Shown in pieces: positions 1 through 8,497 of a stretch of 64,000 nt of DNA; within the stretch, counting starts at the first letter, position 1; every line of letters starts with the position of its first letter. This DNA is from Solibacillus merdavium. Lineage in GTDB: Bacteria; Bacillota; Bacilli; Bacillales_A; Planococcaceae. The stretch spans positions 49,153-113,152 of the forward strand of contig NZ_JACSPW010000013.1 of NCBI RefSeq assembly GCF_014836935.1, in the 5' to 3' direction. The notes beneath the pieces are model-generated. The model saw nothing but the letters and a program-made list of their open reading frames with translations. It did not search any database and was not told the origin of the DNA. The translations under genes and the position numbers were made by a program.

Positions 1-1085
1 GCACCTTTTGTACTTAAAAGCGTCGTTCCGAGTGAAATACCAACTGCAAAAACAATCAATGTACCCCAATCAATACGGCTAGAAGCTTCTTTCCAATTGA
101 ATACACCAATTTTAGGTGTCAGTAAAAAGGCAATTGCCAATATGGTGATTGTTGTTGTATCAAATGGATGCAATTTTCCTTCTGTAGACCAGAAGAATAA
201 TAATAAAATAGATGTAATGATTAACGTGATTTCTTTGCGTTTTAATGGACCTAGCTCTTGTAATTGCACACCGATAATTTCTTTTCCGCCAGCGATATTA
301 TCCGTTTCTGGTTTTATTAATTTAATCATAACGAAGAATAATACAAATGACATGATAATAGAAAACGGCGCAGCATACATAAACCACCTGCCCCAGGAAA
401 TATCGACTCCAAATTCAGAGTTAATAAAACCAAGTGCTACTAGGTTTTGCGCAGCAGCAGTTTTAATCCCTACATTCCAAATTGAAACAGCTTGAGTAGC
501 GGTAATAACTAACAACGCCGCAAGTCTACTTTCTTTTGATAAACCAAATGCAGCGACAACCCCTAATAGAATGGGTACAACTGCACCAGCACGAGCGGTC
601 GCGCTTGGTACAACAAAGGCTAATACAATTGCTACTAAAATTGCGCCAACTACTAATGCTTTCGTTTTTGTTCCAACCAACGATAAAACCCACAGTGCAA
701 TACGCTTATGTAAGTTTGTAATTTGCATCGCTGCCGCTAAAAATAATGCGGCTCCGACTAATGCAACGGAGGAGCTACTAAATCCACCTAATGCTAATTT
801 TAATGCTTCATTTGTACCCATTTGTACAGAAGGATCTTCCATACTCGGAGCCAAACCCAATAAAACAGCGATGGATGCCAAAATCATTGCAGAACTAACC
901 GGATAGGCTACGGCTTCGGTTACCCATAATATAACGGCAAATGCTAAAATAGCTAATGCTCGTTGTCCAACAACGGGAAGATCTCCACCACTATTTGGAA
1001 GTAAAACAATTGTAATGAGTGCTGCAAACGCTAAAACTATCCATACAGGTTTTAAATTTCGTTTACTTGTCGCTTCTGTTGCCAT
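1..1085 (-). CDS. DASS/SLC13-family anion symporter, C-terminus cut by window edge
   Basis: Read on the minus strand from an ATG at 1085 (a GTGAGG-like ribosome binding site lies about 10 bases upstream), the frame is open for 361 codons to the window edge. The product is a polytopic membrane protein starting MATEATSKRNLKPVW, with at least eight hydrophobic segments. It carries features of the divalent anion:Na+ symporter family (di/tricarboxylates; sulfate in some members): a conserved SATARAG-like stretch near residues 160-170, an ATQAVSIWN segment, and a soluble loop around residue 255. Family members are about 470-550 aa, so roughly the last quarter is missing. Plus-strand ORFs at 97-906 are antisense shadows. 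Substrate cannot be fixed from sequence; a di- or tricarboxylate is most likely. No neighbour on the left is visible. Confidence 0.85.
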   Translation of the reverse strand, partial: MATEATSKRNLKPVWIVLAFAALITIVLLPNSGGDLPVVGQRALAILAFAVILWVTEAVAYPVSSAMILASIAVLLGLAPSMEDPSVQMGTNEALKLALGGFSSSSVALVGAALFLAAAMQITNLHKRIALWVLSLVGTKTKALVVGAILVAIVLAFVVPSATARAGAVVPILLGVVAAFGLSKESRLAALLVITATQAVSIWNVGIKTAAAQNLVALGFINSEFGVDISWGRWFMYAAPFSIIMSFVLFFVMIKLIKPETDNIAGGKEIIGVQLQELGPLKRKEITLIITSILLLFFWSTEGKLHPFDTTTITILAIAFLLTPKIGVFNWKEASSRIDWGTLIVFAVGISLGTTLLSTKG

Positions 1086-1380
1086 ACGTAACGCCTCACT
1101 TCATTTAAAGTTTTAGTTAAATAATAAATTAATAAGAAAAAATATACCCATTTTTCTAAAAGTCAAACGTATTCTTTATTTCCAATTGTAGGGGAAATCC
1201 TTTAACAATTATGATTATAGCACTTCCGAAAAATGATTAATGTTAATATTTGGTGAATAAATATCTTGAGAAAAATCTTGTTTTAAGCAGAAATTGTATA
1301 GAAGAGTATAATTATTTTAGTGTAGGGAGATAAACCATTTTTGAGAATAAAATTAAAATCAGAAAATTTTAATTTTTTGG

Positions 1381-1410
1381 TTGACTTATAGAATTACTCT
1401 GTTTTATACT
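1381..1410 (+). promoter_or_regulatory. Sigma-A promoter for the S-box/metY transcript
   Basis: TTGACT at 1381-1386 and TATACT at 1405-1410 are separated by 18 bases. The predicted start is about 25 bases before the first stem of the SAM riboswitch. The rest of 1086-1380 is AT-rich and holds only the divergent upstream region of the minus-strand transporter; I see no gene in it. Confidence 0.7.
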
Positions 1411-1440
1411 GAAAATCAACGATGGAACATAAATCACATA

Positions 1441-1557
1441 TCTCTTATCAAGAGCGGCGGAGGGAATAGGCCCTGAGATGCCCGGCAACCAGTGAGTGAT
1501 CAACTGACTAAGGTGCTACATCCTACAAAATGGACAGTCATTTTGAAAGATAAGAGG
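1441..1557 (+). ncRNA. SAM-I (S-box) riboswitch aptamer
   Basis: The stretch has the S-box layout. A closing P1 stem is formed by CTCTTATC (1442-1449) with GATAAGAG (1549-1556). Next to it are the conserved AGAGCGGCGGAGGGA core and the GGCCCTGAGATGCCCGGCAAC block, followed by the P3/P4 helices. Such RNAs bind S-adenosylmethionine and shut off methionine genes by premature termination. AAGAGG at 1552-1557 (3' arm of P1) is complementary to CCTCTT at 1583-1588 (5' arm of the terminator), which gives the expected antiterminator when SAM is absent. Confidence 0.97.
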
Positions 1558-1577
1558 AGGCAAACTTGCTCATACGC

Positions 1578-1610
1578 AAAACCCTCTTCTTAACTGAAGG
1601 GGGTTTTTTT
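1578..1610 (+). terminator. Riboswitch expression-platform terminator
   Basis: ACCCTCTTC, a six-base loop, then GAAGGGGGT followed by a T-run. It lies 20 bases downstream of the aptamer and before metY, as expected for transcriptional S-box control. Confidence 0.9.
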
Positions 1611-1675
1611 CATTTAAAAAATCCTCCTCAAAAACACCGATTTCACCATCGAATAATTTTTAGGAGGTTATTAGA

Positions 1676-2980
1676 GTGACGAATTTAAGACCAGAAACTT
1701 TATTATTGCACGGGGGGCAAAAGCCAGATCCTGTGACGGGGGCAATTGCAGTTCCCGTATATCGTACAACTGCCTATGCATTCAATGACACTGCTCATGC
1801 GCAACGTCTATTTGCATTACAGGAAACGGGCAATATTTATTCTCGTATTATGAATCCGACAGTTGGGGCATTTGAAGAACGTGTTGCTTTACTTGAGGGT
1901 GGCACAGCTGCAGTAGGGCTATCATCTGGCGCAGCAGCAGTGGCATTCTCCATTTTAAATGTAGCCGGTGCAGGAGATGAAATTGTCGCAGCAGGTTCTC
2001 TTTACGGAGGGACATACAATTTATTCGCAACAACATTGCCACGCTACGGCATTACGGTCAAGTTTGTAGACGAATCAAATCCGGAAAATTTCCTAGCGGC
2101 AATTACTGATAAGACGAAAGCAATCTTTGCTGAAATTATCGGAAATCCAAGCTTGAAAGTACTGGATATTGAAGCGGTAGCAAACATCGCTCATGACAAT
2201 GGTCTTCCTTTATTAATCGACAGCACATTTGCTTCCCCATATGGAAGTAATCCGATTGAATTCGGCGCGGATATTGTCATTCATTCTGCAACAAAATGGA
2301 TTGGCGGTCATGGAACGACGATTGGCGGGATTGTCGTTGATGCCGGGAAATTCGACTGGACGCAAGGAAGACATCCAGGATTTACGGAACCGGATACTTC
2401 TTACCATGGCCTACGCTACGGGATTGACACAGCAGGCGCTGCATTTGCGACAAAGCTTCGTGTTCAACTATTGCGTGATTTTGGTCCAACATTATCTGCT
2501 GACGCGGCATTTAATTTCCTACAAGGACTAGAAACGCTTCATTTGCGTATTGTCCGACATAACGAAAATACACAAAAAGTTGCAGAGTATTTAAGAAACC
2601 ACCCATTTGTGGAATATGTAAATTACAACGGCTTTGAAGATTTTGCAACACATGATTTGGCGAAGAAATATTTGAAAAACGGCTTTGGATCGATTATTAC
2701 GTTCGGCATTAAAGGCGGACGTGAAGCAGGTCGCCAAGTAATTGATAACGTGGAATTGTTCTCGCATGTAGCAAACGTTGGGGATGCCCGTTCATTAATT
2801 ATCCATCCTGCTAGTACAACACACCAACAATTATCTGCAGAAGAATTAAAAGTAGCCGGTGTTTCAGAGGAGCTCATTCGCTTATCAATCGGTTTAGAGG
2901 CAGCAGAAGATATTATCGCGGATTTAGAACAGGCATTAGCGAAAGTTGCGGCTGAAGTAGGCGCAGAAACAAACGCATAA
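1676..2980 (+). CDS. metY: O-acetylhomoserine aminocarboxypropyltransferase (sulfhydrylase)
   Basis: GTG start at 1676 with AGGAGG at 1662-1667; 434 aa, the usual length for MetY. It is a PLP-dependent Cys/Met metabolism enzyme that makes homocysteine from O-acetylhomoserine and sulfide in the cytoplasm. Visible family features are an N-terminal ETLLLHGGQ, the YSRIMNPT segment, the lysine-bearing SATKWIGGHG (PLP Schiff base lysine), and a C-terminal HPASTTHQQL followed by RLSIGLE. The gene sits directly behind a SAM-I riboswitch, so it should be expressed when SAM is low. metX, often adjacent in relatives, is not next to it here; hom lies downstream but behind its own terminator-bounded unit. 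Confidence 0.95.
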   Translation: MTNLRPETLLLHGGQKPDPVTGAIAVPVYRTTAYAFNDTAHAQRLFALQETGNIYSRIMNPTVGAFEERVALLEGGTAAVGLSSGAAAVAFSILNVAGAGDEIVAAGSLYGGTYNLFATTLPRYGITVKFVDESNPENFLAAITDKTKAIFAEIIGNPSLKVLDIEAVANIAHDNGLPLLIDSTFASPYGSNPIEFGADIVIHSATKWIGGHGTTIGGIVVDAGKFDWTQGRHPGFTEPDTSYHGLRYGIDTAGAAFATKLRVQLLRDFGPTLSADAAFNFLQGLETLHLRIVRHNENTQKVAEYLRNHPFVEYVNYNGFEDFATHDLAKKYLKNGFGSIITFGIKGGREAGRQVIDNVELFSHVANVGDARSLIIHPASTTHQQLSAEELKVAGVSEELIRLSIGLEAAEDIIADLEQALAKVAAEVGAETNA

Positions 2981-2993
2981 AACTTTAAAAAAG

Positions 2994-3030
2994 GCTTAGC
3001 TTTTCCCATTCGAGAAGCTAAGCAATTTTT
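2994..3030 (+). terminator. Terminator after metY
   Basis: GCTTAGCTTTTC (2994-3005) pairs with GAGAAGCTAAGC (3012-3023), followed by a short T-rich tail. Confidence 0.75.
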
Positions 3031-3168
3031 AGAAAATTAATCCCTACTATTTATATAAGTTTTATTGACAAAGTTAATACCTAGTAATACAATTGGAATA
3101 ATAAAACTACCAACCAAAATATTTGAAATAATGTTGCAGCATTATTGAAAGAAAAGGAGTTGTTCGAC

Positions 3169-3567
3169 ATGGGGAAAGTATACAGTGCACAAAATGTAGC
3201 AGCCTATATTATTTATGAATTAAACGAAGTAAAGGAATATATAAACGCTTGTGCAATTCAGCAAATTTTAGCGGATGTAAATGTCATGTGGCAAAAGGTT
3301 TTTGGGCATAGTGCTTTCTCAGAACAAACTCACAATCTAGAAACAACAGGCTATGTCATAAAGGAAGTGGATGAGGAGTATAACATTCATGGAAGTGCAC
3401 ATATTTTAACTCCTGCACGCGAATGGTTTTTAAAATACGGCGAGTTCCAGTTAGTGCAACGTCCATATGCGGTGCCAAATTACTCCGTAAAAGAAGAACT
3501 TGTTATGACAAAAATTTTAAATGCGCATCGTTTGCGCGTATATAATTCCGTAAATGTAGCAGTATAA
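3169..3567 (+). CDS. Conserved hypothetical protein, 132 aa, possibly Panacea (DUF4065)-like
   Basis: An in-frame TTG exists at 3145, but the ATG at 3169 has AAGGAG at about 9 bases, so the protein starts MGKVYSAQNVAAYI. It is soluble, without signal peptide or membrane segment. The YSAQNVAAYIIYE opening followed by a short helix, FGHSAF and a GSAHIL segment loosely recalls the Panacea/DUF4065 fold found in antitoxins and phage proteins, but no diagnostic motif is present and no toxin gene is adjacent. It stands alone between two terminators. I do not recognise the family with confidence; function unknown. Confidence 0.7.
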   Translation: MGKVYSAQNVAAYIIYELNEVKEYINACAIQQILADVNVMWQKVFGHSAFSEQTHNLETTGYVIKEVDEEYNIHGSAHILTPAREWFLKYGEFQLVQRPYAVPNYSVKEELVMTKILNAHRLRVYNSVNVAV

Positions 3568-3576
3568 AATAACTTT

Positions 3577-3610
3577 AAACACTAGCCAGAGAATTTCTGC
3601 TAGTGTTTTT
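3577..3610 (+). terminator. Terminator
   Basis: AAACACTAG pairs with CTAGTGTTTTT around an imperfectly paired loop; it ends the 3169-3567 gene. Confidence 0.8.
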
Positions 3611-3795
3611 GTTTACCCAATTTAGCTATTAAACAATAGAATTTAAATGAAATTTGACCGTTTACAGTAAACAAATGTCCTTCTAGGAGAGATTCTCCTT
3701 GTTTTCATGTATTATATAGGATAGAATTTCTTTAAGATAAATTATTTGAATTATTCGTCAATATATATGTGTTAAGAATTTGGAGGAGAAAGGCA

Positions 3796-4782
3796 ATGGC
3801 AACAATCAAGGCAGCGATCTTAGGATTTGGCACAGTAGGTCAGGGAATTTACCATATTTTAAATGAGAAGAGGCAGGAGCTTCGCGAAAAGCTAGGTGTA
3901 GAACTGGAGGTCGCGAAGATTTTAGTGACTGATGCTAGTCGCGAGCGTGTACCGGGAACGATGCATTTAATGACCGAATCGATGGATAACGTACTGGAGG
4001 AAAGTGGCCTGCAAGTTGTATTTGAAGCGATTGTAAATGAAGAACCTGCATTCACTTACTTAAAACGAGCTGTTGAGGCTAAATGTCATGTCATTACAGC
4101 AAATAAAGTCATGCTTGCTAAACGGGGCGAAGAGCTTGAAGCATTAGCAAAGTTAAATGGTGTATTCATTGGCTTTGAGGCAACTGTAGCAGGTGGTGTA
4201 CCTATTATAAAAACGATGAAAAATATCCTGCTTGTAAATGAAGTAAGATGCGTACAGGGAATCTTGAACGGAACAACAAACTACATCTTAACGAAAATGC
4301 GTGCGGAGGGCTGGAGCTTTGAAAAGGCATTAAATGAAGCACAGCAATTAGGATATGCAGAAGCAGATCCATTTAATGATATTTCGGGTCAAGATGCCTT
4401 TAAAAAGCTGATGATTTTATCAAGCTTAGCATTTGGAGAACAACCAAACTGGGCAGATGTAGAAGTGATTGGCATTGATACAATATCAGCCGAGCAAGTA
4501 GCCGATGCGAAAGCGCAAGGGCTACGATACCGTCATGTGGCAGAAGTTGAAAAGCTGGAAGATGGTACAATTCATGCAAAAGTTGCACCGCTCTTAGTAA
4601 ATAATGAACATCCACTTTATCCGGTAGATGATGTCTTTAATGCCGTAACGATGGAAACAGACTATATCGGCACATTATCCGTAATCGGACCAGGAGCAGG
4701 TATGTATCCGACAGCAAGTGTCATGGTAGAAGATTATGCGGAGATTATTGGCAAACGGGCAGGTTTTACAGTAACAATTTAA
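3796..4782 (+). CDS. hom: Homoserine dehydrogenase, short form without ACT domain
   Basis: ATG at 3796 with GGAGGAG about 8 bases upstream; an earlier in-frame codon at 3769 lacks a site. The 328-aa enzyme reduces aspartate semialdehyde to homoserine, the branch precursor for methionine and threonine. Visible elements are the N-terminal Rossmann GFGTVGQG, TANKVMLA, the GGVPII and NGTTNYIL motifs, and the family signature around AEADPFNDISGQDAFKKL. The usual Bacillus enzyme is about 430 aa with a C-terminal ACT domain for threonine feedback. This one ends right after the catalytic fold (GKRAGFTVTI), so it should lack ACT-mediated inhibition. Its position near metY suggests supply of homoserine to methionine synthesis. 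It is monocistronic and ends at a bidirectional terminator. Confidence 0.9.
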   Translation: MATIKAAILGFGTVGQGIYHILNEKRQELREKLGVELEVAKILVTDASRERVPGTMHLMTESMDNVLEESGLQVVFEAIVNEEPAFTYLKRAVEAKCHVITANKVMLAKRGEELEALAKLNGVFIGFEATVAGGVPIIKTMKNILLVNEVRCVQGILNGTTNYILTKMRAEGWSFEKALNEAQQLGYAEADPFNDISGQDAFKKLMILSSLAFGEQPNWADVEVIGIDTISAEQVADAKAQGLRYRHVAEVEKLEDGTIHAKVAPLLVNNEHPLYPVDDVFNAVTMETDYIGTLSVIGPGAGMYPTASVMVEDYAEIIGKRAGFTVTI

Positions 4783-4834
4783 CAAAAGAGAAGCTATCTC
4801 ACTTAATGAATTAAATATTATCCATGAAGTATAA

Positions 4835-4872
4835 GACACCATTGTTCCTCTTTAGAAACAATGGTGTCTTTA
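4835..4872. terminator. Bidirectional terminator between hom and the lipoprotein gene
   Basis: GACACCATTGTT (4835-4846) pairs perfectly with AACAATGGTGTC (4857-4868). T-rich sequence follows on the plus strand and the hairpin lies between convergent genes. Confidence 0.85.
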
Positions 4873-4880
4873 GGTTGCTG

Positions 4881-5894
4881 TTACGAACTCTGCTGTACAT
4901 TAAGGGTAGAATCAAATTTTTGAAACAGGTCTCTAACAGATGGGTGTAGTTGATTGTTTTCTTCTATAATTAACTCTTGTATCTCACTCTCTTTTATCAT
5001 CCTATAAATCGTTTTTAACTGATCCACTTGAACGGCTGTTGGTGTGTTGATAATCATTTCGTTAAGAAAGGTAATGGGACCGTTTAAAGAAACATTTAGT
5101 TCAGGATTCAAGGTAAAGGCTAGCTCGAACAGATGTTGAGCATTTCTAAATTCCTGTAAGACCGGCTCTATGATATACCATATCTCCTGAGGGTCCTGAA
5201 GGGTATTTTCACTGGCTTCTTGTATTGGGACCGTTTTCTCAAAGGCTATGCCCATAAGTTCATAAGCATCTTTAAAAAGAGCATAGGAAGCGGGTGGATT
5301 ATAATAATCGTTCATATTCTCTTTTTTATAAAAGGTTTCCTTTTGAAGTCCCTTTACCTTTTGATCGTAAGTGATTTTTTGGATAATGATATTACTGTGC
5401 TGCGTCATATGCATCACAATTCCCGGCTTTCCATCAAAAGTTGCGGTACTAAAATCCAGGGAGCCTAGTTGAATATAATCATCAAATAGCGGGTAAGAAT
5501 TTTCACCATCTTGCACTAACAACAACCAGTTCTGACCATCGTCCCAAGCGAATAATCCATTCTCCATTTTTCCTGCATTTACGTACAATTCAATAATTTC
5601 CTCTTCACCATCTTCATCAATATCTAAGCTTTTTTTCTTATAAAGAGTCTGGGGATACTTTTCGATATTTTTTGATGAAATAGTTGAATAATCACTGTTT
5701 GCTTGTTCATTCATTGCTACCTCGAGTGCTTCTCTTTCATCCGTTATCGTTTTTCTGAGAGCCTCATTTTCTAGTGACATCTGGTCCACTTGTTTTTTTA
5801 AATCATGTATCTCTTTAGTCTGATCTGTATTTGATTGAGTGCATCCACTCAGTATACCTGCAAAGCATACTGCTCCTAATAAAAACTTTCTCAT
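4881..5894 (-). CDS. Lipoprotein of unknown function with N-terminal coiled coil
   Basis: 337 aa from an ATG at 5894 preceded by AAGGGGG. The N-terminus is a lipoprotein signal (hydrophobic residues 4-15, lipobox LSGC with Cys18), so the product should be anchored on the outer face of the membrane. Residues about 28-60 form a heptad-rich coiled coil. A middle part with DIDEDGEEEIIELYVNAG and TATFDGKPGIVMHM resembles VCBS/FG-GAP-like repeats that report a measured value (inference). The C-terminal 100 residues are helical. No enzyme motif was recognised. The gene is monocistronic. Confidence 0.8.
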   Translation of the reverse strand: MRKFLLGAVCFAGILSGCTQSNTDQTKEIHDLKKQVDQMSLENEALRKTITDEREALEVAMNEQANSDYSTISSKNIEKYPQTLYKKKSLDIDEDGEEEIIELYVNAGKMENGLFAWDDGQNWLLLVQDGENSYPLFDDYIQLGSLDFSTATFDGKPGIVMHMTQHSNIIIQKITYDQKVKGLQKETFYKKENMNDYYNPPASYALFKDAYELMGIAFEKTVPIQEASENTLQDPQEIWYIIEPVLQEFRNAQHLFELAFTLNPELNVSLNGPITFLNEMIINTPTAVQVDQLKTIYRMIKESEIQELIIEENNQLHPSVRDLFQKFDSTLNVQQSS

Positions 5895-6073
5895 TACAAT
5901 CCCCCTTATAGAGCTTTTAATGTAAATTAGAATTCCACCTAGTTATTTTTATGTAAATAATACTTAATATTAACATAAATTGGTTAAGTAAGCTTCTTAG
6001 AATTAGATAAATTAAATTACGAAAAGAGCTTGGATAAGGAAAAGACTCTTATTAAGAAACGGATATTTTATAA

Positions 6074-6174
6074 AATTGATTGGAATGGAGGGCGACTCCT
6101 GCGGGAAAAGCACGACGCCTGAGACTACAGGCTCAGGCCGTGCCCGCGGAAAGCGTCCCGGAATGGAAATCAAT
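6074..6174. repeat. Dispersed intergenic repeat with terminal inverted ends
   Basis: A GC-rich island of about 100 bases in AT-rich spacer, bounded by AATTGATT...GGAATGGAG and GGAATGGAAATCAATT. It contains CGACTCCTGCGGGA and CCCGCGGAAAGCGTCCC. These cores match a repeat family I know from intergenic regions of many Bacillaceae genomes (known family feature). It can fold into a long imperfect hairpin (TGCGGG with CCCGCG, CCTGAG with CTCAGG) and is not coding. Confidence 0.75.
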
Positions 6175-6186
6175 TTTACGCCAGCA

Positions 6187-6226
6187 AAAAAACGCCATTT
6201 TTCTCAGGGAGAAAAATGGCGTTTTT
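6187..6226. terminator. Strong bidirectional terminator
   Basis: AAAAACGCCATTTTTCTC pairs over its full length with GAGAAAAATGGCGTTTTT. It lies downstream of the minus-strand HTH gene and next to the dispersed repeat. Confidence 0.8.
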
Positions 6227-6273
6227 GGCTTATGTCCGAGGCTCTTTTCTAAGAGTAGATTTTGCATTTTTCT

Positions 6274-6504
6274 TTAGTCCTCATCCTTAATATCCACATC
6301 TTCTGGGATAGGAGTGTTTTTCCAAATTTCGATTTCCTCTTTAATTCGCTCAAGTTGCTGATGGTACGTTTCAAATTGCGCACTGTTAATTAAAAAGTTT
6401 TCACCATCATGCACTGCTTTAATACGACCAGCATAAATGTATTGTAGAATCTGGTGCTCCGGCATGCCTATATCATTTGCAGTTTGTTCGACTGATTTAT
6501 ACAT
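6274..6504 (-). CDS. Excisionase/MerR-like helix-turn-helix protein
   Basis: Two adjacent ATG codons (6507 and 6504) follow AAGGAGG; the second, at 7 bases spacing, fits better and gives 76 aa. The start MYKSVEQTANDIGMPEHQILQYIYAGRIKAV has the excisionase-family winged-HTH pattern, with a target-selecting helix followed by a GRIKA turn and a wing containing GENFLI. The C-terminal half is an acidic helix. Such small proteins act as DNA-binding regulators; the target is unknown. It is monocistronic and no recombinase is nearby, so a prophage role is not supported. Confidence 0.75.
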   Translation of the reverse strand: MYKSVEQTANDIGMPEHQILQYIYAGRIKAVHDGENFLINSAQFETYHQQLERIKEEIEIWKNTPIPEDVDIKDED

Positions 6505-6622
6505 CATGATGCCTCCTTTTAATTTTGGGTTAATTCTATTATAAATATAATTTAGAGAAAGTTCATCTCGATTGGCTATTCAACGTATGATAGCATAATG
6601 GTTATAAAAGCGGGGTGTAATA

Positions 6623-7489
6623 GTGAATATTTTACCGTACATATTTGTTTTATTGGCTGCGATGCTTTGGGGGACAGTCGGTACGACACAAACATTTTTA
6701 ACAGAAGGTATTTCCTCATTCGCAGTTGCTGGTATTCGTTCAGCAATTGGCGGGGGAGTTTTACTGATCGCAGTTATTATTATGAAGAAAATTTCGTTTC
6801 GTCAATGGTCATGGAAGTGGACTATTCTGGCTGCGATTGCGATTGCTTTATTTCAAAGCTTGTTTTTCACATCTGTCCGTTTTACAGGTGTGGCGGTAGG
6901 GACTGTTGTGACAATAGGAAGCTCACCAGTATTTGCAGGAATAATCGAATGGGCCTTTTGGAAAGTACGCCCAACACTTGTTTGGGCAATTGCCACCGTG
7001 TTGGCGATTGTCGGCTGCTTACTGTTGTTTATGAATCAGGGAGATACAACGATAAACCCTGTTGGAATTGCATTGGCGCTGGCAGCAGGCTTCATGTTTG
7101 CCCTGTATACGAATGTAAGTAAGCAGCTGATGAAACGCGAGGAAACGTTACCCGCGGTTGCGATGACCTTTATACTTTGCGCATTATTTTTATTGCCATT
7201 GGCAGCGAAGGATGGTTTCAGTTGGGTAACAGAAGGCGTAAACCTTTGGGCAATGCTATTTATGGCGCTTGCTGCAACGAGTTTGGCGTACATATTATTT
7301 TTAGGCGGATTAAAGAAAATCAGTTCGTCCGCTGCAGTGACATTAAGCTTGGCCGAACCTTTAACAGCAGCATTACTTGGCGTATTTTTAGTAGGCGAGC
7401 ATTTAACATTTGTAGCTTGGATTGGCGTTGGTTTATTATTAGGTGGAATTGTAGTATTAACAATAGGTGCAAAAAAAGCTGCTTCATAA
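6623..7489 (+). CDS. EamA/DMT-family transporter
   Basis: GTG start at 6623 behind a GGGGTG site; 288 aa. The protein has ten predicted membrane helices in two EamA repeats (about 5-137 and 150-285), each with the typical small-residue-rich helices (AMLWGTVGTTQTF; LAEPLTAALLGVFLVGE). The drug/metabolite transporter superfamily moves metabolites such as amino acids across the cytoplasmic membrane; substrate cannot be inferred. The gene is monocistronic and its stop codon lies inside a terminator. Confidence 0.9.
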   Translation: MNILPYIFVLLAAMLWGTVGTTQTFLTEGISSFAVAGIRSAIGGGVLLIAVIIMKKISFRQWSWKWTILAAIAIALFQSLFFTSVRFTGVAVGTVVTIGSSPVFAGIIEWAFWKVRPTLVWAIATVLAIVGCLLLFMNQGDTTINPVGIALALAAGFMFALYTNVSKQLMKREETLPAVAMTFILCALFLLPLAAKDGFSWVTEGVNLWAMLFMALAATSLAYILFLGGLKKISSSAAVTLSLAEPLTAALLGVFLVGEHLTFVAWIGVGLLLGGIVVLTIGAKKAAS

Positions 7490-7503
7490 GAGGTAGCTTT
7501 TTT
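7471..7503 (+). terminator. Terminator overlapping the EamA stop codon
   Basis: AAAAAAGCT(GC) pairs with AGCTTTTTT around an AT-rich loop; the stop codon is within the loop side. Confidence 0.65.
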
Positions 7504-7618
7504 CTGTATGATCAAAGACTAAAGATAATCTTAAGAAATTCTTCAGATTTTGAGTAGGTAGATGTTAAGAAGTTCCATTTATTATAAAGTTATAAGAAAA
7601 AGTTGTGAGGTGAGTAGG

Positions 7619-8311
7619 ATGGATCAACTGACGGTGCTCGTGACTGATGACGATCAGGATATACGGGACGGTATAGAAATTTATTTAAAAAATGAAGGAT
7701 ATAGGGTGTTGAAGGCAGCAGACGGGAATGAGGCAATCGAGCTGCTGAAACAAAATGAAGTGCATTGTATAATTTTGGACGTGATGATGCCGAATATGGA
7801 TGGAATTACCGCAACGTTCAAAATTCGTGCAGAGCGTAATATTCCAATTATTATGCTTAGTGCAAAGGCGGAACAGACAGATAAAATCCACGGCCTTTCA
7901 GTTGGGGCGGATGATTACATTACGAAACCTTTCCACCCGCTAGAATTGTTGGCACGTGTAAAATCTCAGCTTCGACGCTATGTCAATTTCGGAACACTTG
8001 GACTTGGGGAAACAACTCCGCTAGTCGAAGGACTTGAGCTTGATGCGGCAGCAAGGGAAGTAAGAGTTGACGGGGAGCCTGTCAAACTAACGCCGACGGA
8101 GTATAAAATCACCGAGCTATTATTAAAAAATGCAGGACGTGTTTTTTCGATTAGTGAAATTTACGAAATGGTTTGGAATGAACCTGCATACAACGCTGAA
8201 AATATTGTAGCAGTCCATATCCGTAAAATCCGTGAAAAAATTGAAGCTGATCCTAAAAATCCCCGCTATTTAAAAGTTGTATGGGGCTTAGGGTATAAAA
8301 TTGAAAAGTAA
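7619..8311 (+). CDS. OmpR/PhoB-family response regulator
   Basis: 230 aa from the ATG at 7619 (GAGGTGAG upstream); the longer frame from 7562 lacks a site. The receiver domain (about 5-118) has the acidic pocket in VTDDDQD, the phosphoacceptor aspartate in LDVMMPNMDG, the SAK threonine/serine position and the conserved lysine in TKPFHP. The winged-helix DNA-binding domain (about 135-230) has the LTPTEYKI and VHIRKIREKI signatures. It is encoded just ahead of the sensor kinase at 8498 and is most likely its partner. The input signal is unknown. Its stop overlaps a small membrane ORF. Confidence 0.93.
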   Translation: MDQLTVLVTDDDQDIRDGIEIYLKNEGYRVLKAADGNEAIELLKQNEVHCIILDVMMPNMDGITATFKIRAERNIPIIMLSAKAEQTDKIHGLSVGADDYITKPFHPLELLARVKSQLRRYVNFGTLGLGETTPLVEGLELDAAAREVRVDGEPVKLTPTEYKITELLLKNAGRVFSISEIYEMVWNEPAYNAENIVAVHIRKIREKIEADPKNPRYLKVVWGLGYKIEK

Positions 8312-8441
8312 AGTTTTTACATGTATTGGGGCAATGAGCGCGGTAGTCGGATTTTATTATCTCGGAACGTATTTTTTTGATTATTATACAGGGCGGTTTG
8401 TCCCTTTAGTCAAACAGATTTTATATTTTTTATCAATATAA
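8301..8441 (+). CDS. Small hydrophobic membrane ORF (46 aa) between regulator and kinase
   Basis: A TTG at 8301 inside the last codons of the response regulator opens a frame of 46 codons, overlapping the upstream stop by 11 bases. Upstream TTAGGG is only a weak site. The product has one clear hydrophobic helix (residues about 5-26, GAMSAVVGFYYLGTYFF) and a second at the C-terminus (about 34-46). Position and translation-coupled overlap suggest a small membrane subunit of the two-component system, but this is inference; it could be chance coding in a spacer. Confidence 0.4.
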   Translation: MKSKVFTCIGAMSAVVGFYYLGTYFFDYYTGRFVPLVKQILYFLSI

Positions 8442-8497
8442 AAAAGAACATTTGCTGAATGATGGGTAGATGTTCATTCCATTAGGAGGAATAACGA

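Noticed and set aside
97..906. Three plus-strand ORFs
   Set aside because: They are antisense to a well-formed minus-strand DASS-family transporter that runs off the window edge.
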